From Prochilodus magdalenae (Eukaryota > Chordata > Actinopteri > Characiformes > Prochilodontidae), in assembly GCA_024036415.1 (NCBI GenBank), contig JAMWET010000507.1:1-64000 (forward strand): a stretch of 64,000 nt of DNA, in the 5' to 3' direction. Position numbers and translations under genes: made by a program. Positions 1 through 12,700 of the stretch are shown piece by piece; the first letter of the stretch is position 1; each line of letters starts with the position of its first letter. The notes under the pieces were generated by a model, which saw nothing but the letters and a program-made list of their open reading frames with translations, was not told where the DNA came from and made no database searches.

Positions 1-2000
1 AAAGTAAAAGCTAAATCTGTATGCTGAGCCTTTACAAGGGAAAGTACAATTTAATCTGGTCACAATGGGAAATAGATTTCCTAAGAATCTGAAGCGCGTT
101 GGTTTTCCATAAACATGGTGCGCTCCCACAAAGTCACATAGTGGACTCACATACTAATAGAGTTTGCTCTTATTTATTTTATTTAATTCCATAACTTCTA
201 CTTATTGACATTTGGCACGGAGTTGAAGAGATGAGAAGGTTGTCATCTTGACTTTTGCACCGTGCTGTATAACAGCGGCACAGTCATATGCAAGTCATAT
301 GAATTAGGTATTACTTCTATTGGTAAGCCATGCAGTTAAACACTGAAGTGTAGGGTCAAGATACAGGCCCGTAAGCTTATAGGGGTCCGGGAAGGTGCAT
401 GACCCGTGCATGCCAGAGCATGCTTTTAAGACCCCAGAGTCAATGGAGTTTAGGACCATGAAGTACAACACAGCACCAATTCAAGAGTGATGGTAATAAA
501 CGGCTTTGCCGCGAACCCCAAAGCTGGCCAGTCAAGAACGCTCCTTTGTTGTGCCCCTTCCTTTGTTGAGATTGGCCACAAGCAAAAATTGCGTGCTGTA
601 GATGTGCATGCTCCTGACCCCATTTTTCAGGTCTTTTTTTCTGTCAGTCCCTCCTCCACTCTAATAGGTTTGCAACTCGTTGTAATAGGGGCCCCCCCCT
701 CCTTCCTTCCTGTTTCTGTTACTCTTGGTGGCTGAGCTCAGGGTGGCGACAGGCATGCTGTTTGTAGCCTAGGCAAGGGCCCCCCATTTCTGGTATCTGA
801 AACCCACTGCCACTTCCAACCGTGCCCCCGCCTCCCTCACCGTCACTGTAGTGTGGACCAATGCACAGACATGGGGCTCCTTAACCAACAAGGAGCCAGC
901 GATTTTCCCGCCTGAAAGTTTTTAGCCTACAAGAAAGCCATATGGGAGGTCTGATGGCCGGGGGAGGGGTGAAGAACTCATCAGCATGGAGCATGCTGTC
1001 TCCCTAATTCCTTCCACTAGCTTGACTGCAGTTTTTTGGAAGGGAAATTATCTATGTCAAAAAGCAGCAGGTCATAACAAACCTCCCGAAGCTACGGCAT
1101 TTGCATAACAAGGGCATGCACTGCATGCTAGCTAAACTGGATGTGTACTGCGTGATGCATAATTGGTCCAGTTTAATGACATCCAGTGTTATGTATGTTT
1201 CCCATTCCAAATCATGCAGAAATCCAAGATGGGGTCAAGGGATGCTCTACCCAGACACCAGAAATCCAGGGTCATCATCCACTACCACCCAAAATGCATC
1301 AACAGCAGATCAGACACTATTCGGCTCTGAAGCAAACATTCTCGTCCAAACAGTAAGTCAGCAAAAGCCTGCAGAAACTAGGCTAGCACATGTGATTGAA
1401 AACCAGAGAAAGGGAGAACAGGAAACGGCGACCACCAGAGAGGGGTGCATGGCATGGCATCAAGTGGGAAACCAGAACTGAGCATCCCAGAACTAATCAT
1501 CCCCGAACTGATCCTCCCAGTAAACCATATAACCAGTCTTCCGTTATACGCGCGTGTGTGTGTGTGTCACATCTTAACCAGCACTTCCCCCAGTCCTGCC
1601 ATATCCATGTGCTTGTATTCCCCGCATTGGTGGGCTATTCCTTCTCCAAATACGATTGTGCCCAACTTCATGGACACAAAAAGAGAATTTTGCTCCGATT
1701 TACGACTTTTTAATAAACACACTTCCATATTTTTCCTGTCAAAGGACATAACGTGCATTTCCACCCATCATCCGGGGGACGCTCGGTCCCCACAAATCAC
1801 TGAATACAATTCCGTTTCAAAACGGAAAGAAACAAAACCATATTTCTATGATACACTGTGCATCATATCCTAAATATTTAGCTTCTATAAGATTTTTGTG
1901 CTATGTAGGAAAGCCACTTTGGTCACACTGGTGCTCGACGAGGGTTTTTATTTTCCCTTTTTTCCTCCCCTCACCACTCGACTCATTGCAGAAACAAATA
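1..2000. other. Intergenic DNA upstream of the HMGN gene
   Basis: No gene is recognised on either strand. The open frames here are short, overlap in several frames and match no family I know. A short TG run lies near 1553-1568. The last few hundred bases grade into the HMGN promoter. Confidence 0.5.
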
Positions 2001-2019
2001 ACGCTGAGTGGATTGACGC

Positions 2020-2427
2020 GCGGGACAGCCAATCAGATCGCGCTGCTTGGATTTGAAATCCTTGTTGTGGTTAGGGAAAGGGGCGGCGGCAGCCAATCAG
2101 CAGATGCGAGTGTGGGGATAGGGCGGGGCCAACGAGGCTGCCGGGGCTAGAATGAATTGAATAGGGACGAAGAGGGGGGAGGGGCTTAGAATCCAATCCG
2201 GTTTGAGCTAGTTTTTGTTTCACTGGAAACATTAGCTAACGTCCTCTCACTGACTGTGTGTGTATGTGTGTGTGTGTATATGTGTGAATGTTTTAGCTGG
2301 AGCTTGTAAAGCACAGCTAATTTCTTTTTTTAAAATCTTTTCTTCCCCGCCCCCCCCACAAATTTCAGCAATTTTTCTTGCCCTCCTCGGAGCTTAATTT
2401 CGTTAAAGAACCCAGAAAGCAGCAGCC
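2020..2427 (+). promoter_or_regulatory. HMGN gene promoter and 5' UTR with two CCAAT boxes and GC boxes
   Basis: Two CCAAT boxes in identical context (agccaatcag) lie at 2029-2033 and 2093-2097, typical NF-Y sites. GC boxes (Sp1-type) lie around 2080-2089 and 2121-2130. No clear TATA box is placed upstream. A TG/TATG microsatellite occupies about 2255-2290, probably in the leader. The arrangement is that of a housekeeping CpG-type promoter about 300 bases upstream of the ATG at 2428. The transcription start itself cannot be fixed from sequence. Confidence 0.6.
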
Positions 2428-4073
2428 ATGCCCAAGAGGAGCAAAGTAAGTCGCTAGCACGCTTGATTTGTTGTTTTGGAATTATGGCTAACAGCTAGCT
2501 AGCTAAGTTAGCTAGCTAAGGTTAAAAATACGAATTTGCACCAACGGTGTGGATGATTTTGTGGACTTTAGCATCCGGATATTGTGTGTTGTTGTTCGTG
2601 TGTGTAGCAGCTGTGATTTGAACGAGTTCATATTCGCCAGCTCCGTGTCCGAATTTCGCCGTTCCACCTTAAATGGCGCTGCTGCGCCTTTTAAGGTGGA
2701 ACGGCACAATTCGAGCGAGAACCTGCCCGAAGCTTCCTGTGATTTGAGAAGTAGGCTGCAGAGATTTTCTCGATCGCCCTGGCGCTCGTCTTCCGTCTTT
2801 TAGCCCATGGTAAAGGGGTTAAATCGTGACGATCTGGCGCGATATGTAACGCTAGCTGCTGTTAGCCTAATTAAGCTTACTGTTTACAAATACATGAAGT
2901 AACACGACCAGACAAAGGGGTGTATCTGCTTCTCACTCTGCGGCTCGTATGTGCATATAATCAGCATGCGTCTGCAGGATGCATGCATGGAAGTGCATCT
3001 CAAATATCGAGCGGGTGGTCGTGCTTTTCCTCAAATGCATCCATGTAGATGTGCATTCGTGTGTTTCTCGACGTTAGTGAGGGGAGGCGGGTCGTGCCGA
3101 CGCGAGGCCGTGCAATGGCGATCCCTGGTACATTGTGGCGCCTGCAGCTCTTCCAGCAGATCGTCTTGCCCTTATCATGTGGGCTGTGCACGACGGTGCA
3201 GGGCAGGGGTGGGGGGAAAGCAGTCCTTAGTCGCAGGGCAGATTTCCTGAGCCTGGATAGATCTTCATTTATATCTGATGATTGTGTGGCGGTGGTGGCG
3301 GTGGTGTGTTTGGAAGGGGGCGGGGCGCACGGTGCTGCCCTCCTCTGCATGGGACCCAACAGAGGCTATGGCAGGCATGAGATTTGGTTGGGTGGGGGGG
3401 AGGGGCAGGGGGTGCTTTTTATTATCATCACCAGGCACCAGATGGACTGATCCTTTTATTTATTTATTTATTTTAGCTGGTTTTTTTTTTTTTTTTTTTT
3501 TTTTTGATACTTCAAACTAATCTGAGTGACTTTTATTTTGCAGGCGAACAACGACACTGAAGCCAGTGAGGTAAGTTGGTTTATTGGCTGACAGTGTTTG
3601 CATGTCCTTTAAGTCATAATGTTTGTTTGTTTATACTTTGTTTATCTCTTTTCTAGCCTAAAAGGAGATCGGCAAGACTGGTGAACGTGAGTAGAGCCTA
3701 GTGACAGAGTTGCTTGAAAAACAAAAACATTCAACAATTTTTTTGTGCAGATTTTATGCATTGTTTTGTTTATTTGTTGCTTTGTTTGTTTGTTATTCCC
3801 CCAGAAACCAGCGCCTCCAAAGGCAGAGCCCAAGCCAAAGGCTGCTAAGGTATTTTATTCCACAGAGAGCTTGCTTATTAATAAATTAAGGTCTTGAAAT
3901 GTAAAATTATAACAATTATATATAAAAATTATAAATATATATATATATATATATATTATATATACAAATATATTATATAATATATATATCACTATAATAT
4001 ATATATATTATATCATATATATAATACATTTCAAGACCTTACACACACAACACACACAACACACACATTTATT

Positions 4074-4106
<33 letters not shown>

Positions 4107-4844
4107 ATATATAGACAAACTTACACTTTTATATAAATGTTATATACACACCTCAGGGAGTCATTGAGTCATTTCTTTTGGTCCATAATAATGAAAACTT
4201 TAAATATACATTAGCTTATAATATATTAAAATGAACATGTTTCACTAGATAAATTCTAAATCAATAGATCAATACATTTTCTAAATTGTGTCATTGCTTT
4301 GAGTAACCATGTAAGCAAGCAGTAACAAGTGGTAATGGACATCTTGTCAGCCGTCACTGTCCCAGTAGGTGTAAACTGTGGCATAAATGTGTGTGTGTGT
4401 GACACACCCATATATATATGGGTGTCTGTTGAAAAAGAGGGGAGGAGAAAAGTGTAATAATAATTAAATATTAAGGGAGGGTTTGTGGGGGTGGATTTAG
4501 AGGGGATGGGAGTTAAAAAGACCACGTATGTTAATTATAGAGTAATTCATTAAATAGTCTCTATTACATTGTTATTAATGTGTTATTATGATGTTCCTTG
4601 CAGAAGACACCTACCAAACCCAAGAAGGCTAAGGAGCCTGAAAAGGCCAAGGAGGAGGAGAAGAAAGAGGAAGTCCCTGCGGAGAATGGCGAGGCCAAGT
4701 CTGAGGAGGAGGTATATTTCTTAAACCTGCGTGTACTGTTGTTTATTTCCCTTAAAGAAAGTCGAGTAAACATTTGAATATCTGCATATGTTCCAGGCAC
4801 CCGCAACAGAAGAGTCGGAGAAGAAGGACGACGCGGCAGAATAA
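2428..4844 (+). CDS. HMGN-family nucleosome-binding protein (HMGN1-like), six coding exons, complete
   Basis: Exons 2428-2445, 3544-3570, 3657-3686, 3805-3849, 4604-4711 and 4797-4844 join, all in phase 0, to a 91-residue protein. All junctions have GT and AG. The product starts MPKRSK, carries the invariant nucleosome-binding core RRSARL at residues 18-23, then a proline/lysine-rich stretch (KPAPPKAEPKPKAAK) and an acidic glutamate/lysine-rich tail. Known HMGN proteins are 90-100 residues and have this same six-exon layout with tiny first exons. They bind nucleosome cores in the nucleus, loosen chromatin and counter linker histone. The EPKRRSARL core and an AENGE motif in the tail resemble HMGN1 more than HMGN2 or HMGN3, but fish paralogue naming is uncertain, so no symbol is given. 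Intron 4 (3850-4603) holds an AT microsatellite. Confidence 0.93.
2650..2714. repeat. Short palindromic (MITE-like) element in HMGN intron 1
   Basis: Arms 2658-2679 and 2684-2705 are inverted repeats of 22 bases with one mismatch around a four-base centre. The flanks add a weaker cgaatt/aattcg extension. The core ccgttccaccttaaat also forms the arms of the foldback element at 39854-39952. The shared core at two unrelated loci suggests a mobile foldback family. Confidence 0.7.
3918..4115. repeat. AT-rich microsatellite in HMGN intron 4
   Basis: Alternating TA runs, interrupted by a short ACACA tract near 4041-4068, fill this stretch. The two flanks carry an inverted pair, with aaggtcttgaaatg at 3889-3902 and catttcaagacctta at 4027-4041, so the AT core can fold into a long hairpin. 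Confidence 0.8.
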
Positions 4845-5900
4845 CAGCGCTCGGCCGCCACCTCTCACCAGTGCTCCCTGTACCTCTTTTCTTGTACAAT
4901 TCAGGGGAATATTTTTATCTACTATTTTCTAAAGGCAGGTTTTTTAGTAGTTTGATTGTAGAGACACATTTTTTATGAAAGAAAAGATACATTTTGAGAG
5001 GGATTTCATCGCATCCCACATTTTTACATCTCCAGAACAGTTATCGTCATGCAAACGTCAGTTGTTTCCCTTTTCTCTGTTTCTTTCTTTTTCTGTTCAA
5101 AGTGGGAGGGAGTGGGGCAGGTTGTAACGTCATGATGCAAACGCGGGCGTGTCGTTCACACGAGACGGTTGGACAGCGTTTCCTGGAGGTTGCCCGAATG
5201 ACTAACATTCCATCGGCTCTATGAGGGATTGAATATTTGTTTTTTTGTTTTGTTTGTATTTTGTAACCTGTAATGTATGTGTGCGTGTTGGGGAGGGGGC
5301 TGTGAATTACTCATTCTCTTATTGTTTATAATGAGAAAGATTACTTGTAGAATGTTTGTAAGCTGTGCTCCATATGTTATACACATCATCTGTACCTGAT
5401 GGCAGTTTGTTTCTTTATACCATTCTAGTCACTTAATAATTCCCAAAAAAAAAATTACAATAACTTTTTCTCCCTGTGATAAGTATCTAGCGTAGGCGTG
5501 TTCCCGCTATGTCACATGGCCTGCATGCAATAGCGTGTATTTGAGAGTTTTCTTGTTTTGTTCTGGATTGTTTCGTCTCTCTGTTTACTTGTTGGTAATA
5601 GAGCACCCATCGATAGATTTTGTATAGCTGGGCTGTGACACGGGATCTAGAAGCTAAAAAGAAGGAGATATTATTTAGTTTGACTTGATAATATGCCAGG
5701 GTGTTCGTCTATTCTGTGTAGTACTTGTCCGAACCCGAAAGCAGAATATTGTTGAGTGAAACAAATGGAATAGTACAATCAGTTTGTCATTATCTGTAAT
5801 GTCAGGAAGCTAACACAATCTCGACTCTTAAAAAGGCATAGATTGTATTAACATCAAGACAACTACATCACCAAAAATAAACCCACATAACGAGCGCACT
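4845..5900 (+). other. Probable 3' UTR of the HMGN gene
   Basis: The stop codon is at 4842-4844. The following kilobase is T-rich and free of recognisable coding sequence, as expected for the long 3' UTR of HMGN genes. The first good AATAAA hexamer I see is at 5876-5881, which may be the polyadenylation signal. The exact end of the transcript is not determinable here. Confidence 0.5.
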
Positions 5901-7960
5901 GGAAAAACTCTGGGTCCCGTTTTGGTGGGATGGGTCGAGCGTGGGGTCAAAACCAGGATCAAGTGGCAGTGAGACTCAAGCTTCTTAGTTGCCTCATGCT
6001 GTACAAATGATTGCCACTTTACATACCAGCAGTTAGCAATATCTCTTAGATGCGAGCTAACACAATGCTACCAAGCTTTCTTAGGATTTTTAGTCGATTA
6101 TTCATCTATCGTTTATAGAAAAAAAAAATTGTAATCTGTGTTTTGTCTTGGTTAAACGAGCCAACATGAGAAAAATTTGGTTGTGGGACACTCGTTTTCT
6201 TCTTCTACCATTCTGTATGTTTTTTCGGCACCTCACAGATTGCACTTCTAATTGGGCATTGGGGCTAAAGTAAACATAGGGCTAAAATATATAAAGTGTA
6301 GAACTGAGAGCGAGAATAGAGACTATACATAGGTAAACATGGCAAATCTTTTTAAAAATATAATAAATGACTACAAAAACTTAATTCTAAACAGACTACA
6401 GACAGGTGAGGTAGCAGTTAGGTGTTGCACGTTCCTCGGATAGCTTATAGAGTTCTGTATTGCACACTCGAGAACAAATAGTGCAGTGAGTGATACGTAG
6501 AACGGGTGGTACGGAGAAACCCTGGGGGGCGCAAACCAGTAGTTAACTCAATTGTGCATGACGTACCTGGGTGTTGAAGTGGTCGCGGTTACTGCTCTTC
6601 TCTTACAGATTACTGGTCACATTCTCCTAAAGCATGCAGGGCTCTGCCTCTGAGTCCTTGACCATGTTCGAAGTGATTGTGGCTTATGGCGCGAAGGATC
6701 ATAAACGTAGGAACGCAGTTCTCCCCCGTTACGGCTTCTTCGGGGTTTTTGTATAGTATAAAATAATCTTTATTTTTCCAGTCAGGGGACCCAGCCTCGA
6801 TTTACGCTCTAAAGCGTCTTGGTAAATCCACGGACTGGGGCAAGCGCTATTAGGAGATTGAACTCTATCTAACTGATGTGGTTCACTGGATTTAGAAAGG
6901 TCCTTTTCAGGATGTGTCCTGCGCCCTGCTAAGCACAACGGGAGCTGAAGCAGTACTCCAGGCGAGGACGCTGGGCGGTGTGTGGACGTACGGGGTGATG
7001 TGGTAACACAGTAGGGCGTGCCTGCATGTTTATTACAGTCCTCTCCTCCAGTGAATTTCGTCTTTAATTTATTACCTGCACCCGAAATGAGTTAACAGTA
7101 GTTTCTATCGATTTATACCTTACACGTTTTATTTGGCACGCGTATAACTATAATGATTGGGAGCCCCATCTTCATACCAATACAGGGAAGTAAACACTCG
7201 TCTGCCTGTATTGTCTAACAAACTATCTGTGTTATATACGGATAGTAATATAGAGCTCTCATTTAATATAATAGTCGGTGCGCAGTTATCTTGGTTTTTA
7301 TTTGTTAAATCCAGAGAAGTATGTTCTCTATAGCGGATGTGATCAAGTATTTCATATGTCACACTTTGGACAATCAATTTCACAAGGCGTGAAATATGCA
7401 AGGAATAATAACAAATGGCTACCAAGGACCACTGGCACCCAAACTTTTATCTCAAAAACATTACGACTAGCGATTGTTTAAAAAGGAAGGGCAACGTCGT
7501 GGGGCTCCTGTCCCCTTGACATTGATCTGATTTCTAATGTGAAGGGTTCACACTCCAAGCATTAGGATTGCAGATTTTCAAAAATGATACACGACGATTA
7601 GGTGAGAACCTCTTAAACGTCAACTAAAATTATATTAGTATATAGTATATATATACTATATATAAGCTTGTAAACTTACATACTACTATTAGATTATTGT
7701 ATAGTATCACTAATTCCATTATCGCAAAGTGGAGAAATCACAGATGGCTGCTCAAGAAAACATTCAGCCGAGAAGGAACGGATGTGGGGTTGCTGTGCTG
7801 TTGGGAAAGCTGAAGGTCACCTCAAAGCGATTGACCCAAGTCGAAGATCATCTAACAAAACCAATGCTTAGAATTTGTATACATAGATATGTCTTAGACT
7901 ATAGGGATTCCCTAGAATTTTATAAATATTGTATTTGTAGCTAACACCATACAGACGCTC
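5901..7960. other. Intergenic stretch with no recognised feature
   Basis: I see no gene, RNA gene or well-preserved repeat. The open frames are short and unsupported. A small palindromic AT run (tatagtatatatatactata) lies near 7641-7663. Confidence 0.4.
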
Positions 7961-7964
7961 TCAT

Positions 7965-8760
7965 GCCTCTCGAGTATGCGGTGGGAGTCTCTCCCGGCCC
8001 GCTGTTTCGCTTAACCCGCTAACCAAACACGCCAGAACGTCTCGGTCCAGGGAGCTGTGGATTAAGTAAGGAACGATAAGATCACTCAACTCCCATACGT
8101 GCCTCCAGTACTCTTAAGAATAACATGTCCTCCCACTTACGTTATTACCCTAATAGGCTGCAAGCACTGTTGCAGATAGGAGGGTTCTGCTAGTCGTAAG
8201 AGACTGAGCATCCCCAGCGCCTTTCGTGTGGACGCTCGTGCACGAGTCAAAACATCTGAACCGTGCCATCTCGGTGCTGACCTACCGGTGCCTCCCCCCC
8301 CTCCCACACACGGGACTTCTCACTGAAGATGACCCGCTGCCATTCTGATCACTCCAATGACAGCTCTGGTCTGGTACGGACGACCCACTGCAGTTCTTTG
8401 GTGACGGTGAACCGTGGTGTGATGTATTCAGGAACCGTTCGTTGGTAACGGAGTACCCTGTATGTGCTAGGATAAGCCCTGCGGTGGTGCAGCCGTCTGC
8501 CAGTGGTGCTGCCTCATCTAGAATAAGGATGACTCATGGAGGGATCACCGCAGTCACCTACGCTTCCTTGCTTGGATGTCCTACAGTCGTGGTTGCTAAA
8601 GGTGGCAGTCAGGGGACAGCGATCAGCCCGTTCACCAATCTTCTCTTATGCGGATGTATGCACGTGTAAAACCCTCGCCCACCGAAAGGTATTCTCGTAG
8701 TGCTCCTGTTGGGCTGATTTCTTCTGGGTGCAGCTATTATATGGATGTGTCTTCTGATAG
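7965..8760 (-). mobile_element. Heavily degraded Tc1-like element copy
   Basis: Scattered blocks match the better-preserved Tc1-like copies elsewhere in the window, in reverse orientation. They include cacgccagaacgtctcgg near 8030, the stretch around 8308-8400 that corresponds to the transposase FSDES region, the block around 8485-8540 and the terminal-repeat block cttctgggtgcagctatta near 8726-8744. Between the blocks the sequence is rearranged and full of indels. No open transposase frame remains. Confidence 0.7.
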
Positions 8761-9424
8761 TCCTTTTTGGATATTATGTTGTCCCTGCGTGTACACCCCT
8801 AGTCCCACTAAAAAGATAGGTAAAACCACAAGTGATGTACACGTGGAAGAAAACGAGCAGAAAAGTCACTCTTAGGTGCATGTTCTAAGAAGTGGTGTCT
8901 AAGAGATTCCCAATAACGCTTCATAACCACTATGAATCTTGGAATGACTTTGTTTACATCATAACCATTTATTTAGTGCAGCACGACACGTTTTTGAAGG
9001 AATATGAATGCAGTAAATCTCTCGAATTAATACCTTTTCCCGTCCTGATCATACACTGTCTGTGTGTTATTACTATAATTAAAATAAACAACCAATTATT
9101 CCCCCACAACACCTGGTTACATACCCTCGAAGGGAAGTGTGTATAATGATACACACCTGAGCAGCCTCTCCTTTAACTGCACCTTCTTGTATCTACACTC
9201 ATCATACAATTAACAAGGGTCGTCATTCAGTTTCCATCGGACCATGAACTAAATACAGGGAGCACTTACAGGAGCTGGGTAGGCTCCAGTCTTATATTAT
9301 TCTCCTTGATAAATTTCATCCTCTGTAGTACTTCCTCTGGTTCCCTTTAATGTCAGCGAGTGCGAAGAACTCGAGACTGGATAAAACACTCTCACTGGAA
9401 TATAAACAGGACCACCACAGAGCA

Positions 9425-10005
9425 GGTATGTATGTGGGTGGTGGATCATTCTCACAGAGGAAGCACTGCAGTGGACAACTGACGTGGGTGGTGGTGGCGC
9501 TTAGTGTGTTGTGGTGCTGGGTGTGAGTGGATTAGACTCAGCAGTGCATGCTGCGACACCTCAGTGTCCCACGTGCTGGAACTGAGAATCGTCCCACCAA
9601 TCAAAAAACTGTCCAGCCAACAGCGTCCTGTGGGCAAGCGTCCTTTCCGTCCTGCTGGGTGGCAGCGTCCTGTGACCACTGATGAAGGACCAGAAGGATG
9701 ACGAGCACTGCAGCAGGATGCAGCAGCAGAGTGAGCTACTATCGTCTCTGACTTGCCCATCTACAAGGTGGCCGCAGGAGCCCCAAGGGTAGGAGTGTCT
9801 AATCATAGAGTGGACAGTAAGAGTGGAACACACCCTTGTCCTCACACACTCCAGCAGCACTGCTGTGTTTCTGATCCCTCCACTCGCACCACCCACAAGA
9901 ACACCAGCACCACCACGTCACTGTCACTACACACTCCCACACGTACATGAGTCATTCTCCACTACCTCAGGCAGTGCTGAGATGTTGGTGATTCCACCAC
10001 TGGCC
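9425..10005. mobile_element. Non-autonomous DNA transposon with long inverted ends (degraded copy)
   Basis: The left end (gtggatcattctcacag, then gcactgcagtgga and gtgggtggtggtgg) is mirrored by the right end (caccaccacgtcactgtca, then gcagtgctgaga). The interior has the blocks cagccaacagcgtcctgtgg and ctgatgaaggacc, shared with the copy at 42099-42446. There is no coding capacity. I recognise this as a repeat common in otophysan fish genomes; a hAT affiliation is my recollection, not shown here. Confidence 0.7.
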
Positions 10006-10019
10006 GTACATGACTAACC

Positions 10020-12700
10020 ACGAAGAACCAGTGGTGGTCCTGTGGGGGTAGATCTGACCATTGAATAACTGGTACCGGTGGAAACTAATACCGTATGGTC
10101 AGCTTTCAGAATCATTGTCATTAAAATGTAATAACAGGTAGTACACCTTTCTACTGGGACATCGGAACATGTGCAGGGAAGGTGGTTTTGCTCTGAGGGC
10201 AACAATAGATTGGCAGAAACGGATATGACTGGGAAGTGTAATCGGATTCCGCTGGGAGACTGCTGTAACATGTTATTACAGGTCATCCTAACTGTGTTAT
10301 TATACTGGAGTAAGTGGTGGTATAACAGTCGCATCAGAAGCAGGATGGACGTTTGCGTATGTGATTAAAGGACTGCAGGTGTTTATTTTGCGACCGGCGT
10401 CTTTTTATGAAGTATCAAAGAGTCAAAGAGTCATAAACGAAAACACTAGCCAACTTCCAGCCGCAGGTCCATTAACATAATGACTTTATCTCCGAAAATT
10501 TAGTTGGTTGGAGTCTGAACCAGTCCATATCCTGATACACCACATCTACTCCTGATGTACACAGTATGATACTCCTCCATATCTCCACCTCTAATATATA
10601 TTTAGTGGTGTAAAAACTTTGATCTCTTTTTCTGCACAGTGTAAAAGCTCTAGTTCTCCTTTCAGGTTAGTGAATATTCATGATGGACCGACCAATAGAA
10701 TCGCTCCAGACCTGCTCAGTAATAAACCTTGTTCTATCAGCTCCACTGCAGGGTAAGAAAGCTGGTTCCTCCTCCTGTACAGGTCCATTCTGGAGGGTTT
10801 TAAGGTGGACTGAATAATTCCATGAGTGCTATTCTATAGTTTGGTGTCTTCTACAGGAGAGCTTTAAGATAAACAGAAGGAGAACCTGCTATGAGGAGCC
10901 GTGTCTGAACTTTTGACTGGTTGTGTACATGGCAGACCCGAGTGGACATGACTTAAAACAGTGGAGGACAGCTCAATAAGATCACTAGCTGAGGAAACTT
11001 GGAACAGGTTTCCTCTAGCACACTTACCAAGATGGCTGGCTAATGCTAGCCATCATGCTAACAGCTCAACCCAACACAGTTTGAACTAAAACTTGCTTAT
11101 TTAGCACACTTACTCATTGTCAAAGATGGTTGCCAGAAGGCCAATGCTAGGACCATGCACAATGACATTACAGCTCAACCACAACAGTTACTATAACAGT
11201 TTGTTTAATTGTTGTCAAACTGGTTACACATTAAAGCAGAAATGTTATAGGTTGTAAAAGGTCCCACCATGCAGTCATGTTCTGGTTCTATGGTTTATGT
11301 CATGGTTTCAACCCCAGTGGACACTGACTTATCTGAACATTATCACAAGTTCCATTGTGCTTGATCAAAAAATGGTTCTACATCAATCCCCAGAAGGAAT
11401 CAACCAAAAGGACTACATGCACACTCCGGTCAGCTTGACAGCTTACAGATATTTCAAGTCATGAGAACATACCTGCTACCAAGAACACTAGTCCTGTTCC
11501 ATCTGATATGCACTTTCCTGCTCTCAACACACCTGATACAACTCATCAGCTCATTAATAGCCCATTGCTGTGTTGATGTTGGTGTGTTGGGAGCAGGAAA
11601 AGCACTAGCAGCGTTTAAAGTACTACTTTCAGAGGGTGTTTTGATGTTGCCTGGGCCACAGATGTTACATTTAATAATAAGCCTGTGAGTAATATTCTTG
11701 GAATGTTTTTAGAACCAATCATCACTAGTTGGGCAGGACTAGGATTCAGGATTGCGGAAATAAGATGACTTAAAATGAACAGACGTCTGGAAATTCATTG
11801 AAATGATGGCTGGTTTGCTATTATGCAAAAAAAGGCAAACAGGAAAGTCATACAGTATTATAATAACATCATTAAAAAAGTCTGTCAATCATCATCCTGT
11901 CGTTCTTTCATGCAGGCACATGTCAAATTTCCATCCTGACAACCAGGCCTGCGAGGGGAACAAGCCCAGGAGTGCAGCCCAACACATGCTTATCCAAAAC
12001 CCAGCCCTGGCCGTATCTAGATCTTCATCAGACTGGCCTGTGGAATCTTCCAGTGTGCCTCCCTCATCAAGAGCTTCAGGAGCTGAAACAGGTTAACACA
12101 GACCTGTGTGGTACAGGTGGGCTATTTTACTGGAGGTTGTTGCTAAACAGGAACCAAAACGCCAAAGCTAAGCATCAGTACCCTATTACATGTACCTAAG
12201 ACAGATAAACACAACGAAGAGACAGACAGCAGTTTTGCTAAACTCAAAGTAAAAATAGCCTCGTTTTTATCGACTCATTTAAACCGAAACGGCTCTTAAA
12301 TTGCAGTTGTTGTTTAATGGGGACTTTTATTTTGTAATAAAGACAGCAGCGCGCCATCCTCGGCTAGCAAAGATGACAGATTCGCATTTTACAACATTAT
12401 TGTGGAACACAATGAAACAGAAAGAAACTGACGTAAAAATATATTATTAAAAATTATAAATTTTATTTTAGCTATTTTAGGGTGTGAACAGACTCCGCCA
12501 GAGTGTAACTGCTGCACGCAGTGAACTCGAATAACAAGCTCAGTTAGGTAACTAGCTATGAAGCTAGCTGGAATAGCCGCCACAACTTTAACCGTTAATG
12601 CTGAATGTTTTTTTTACTGTCGACCTCCCGTTAGGCAACTAGTTAAGGCCTTTAGAAATGCCTTTAGAAATGTTAAGACATATTCACTTCCACAAGCGTT
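10020..12700. other. Intergenic stretch, no gene recognised
   Basis: Only short, unsupported open frames occur. The stretch contains text typical of fish interspersed repeats, but nothing I can name with confidence. The last few hundred bases would correspond to the promoter side of the MIPEP-derived locus. Confidence 0.4.

Noticed and set aside
9452..9896. 102- and 111-codon minus-strand frames
   Set aside because: They lie within the non-coding inverted-end transposon.
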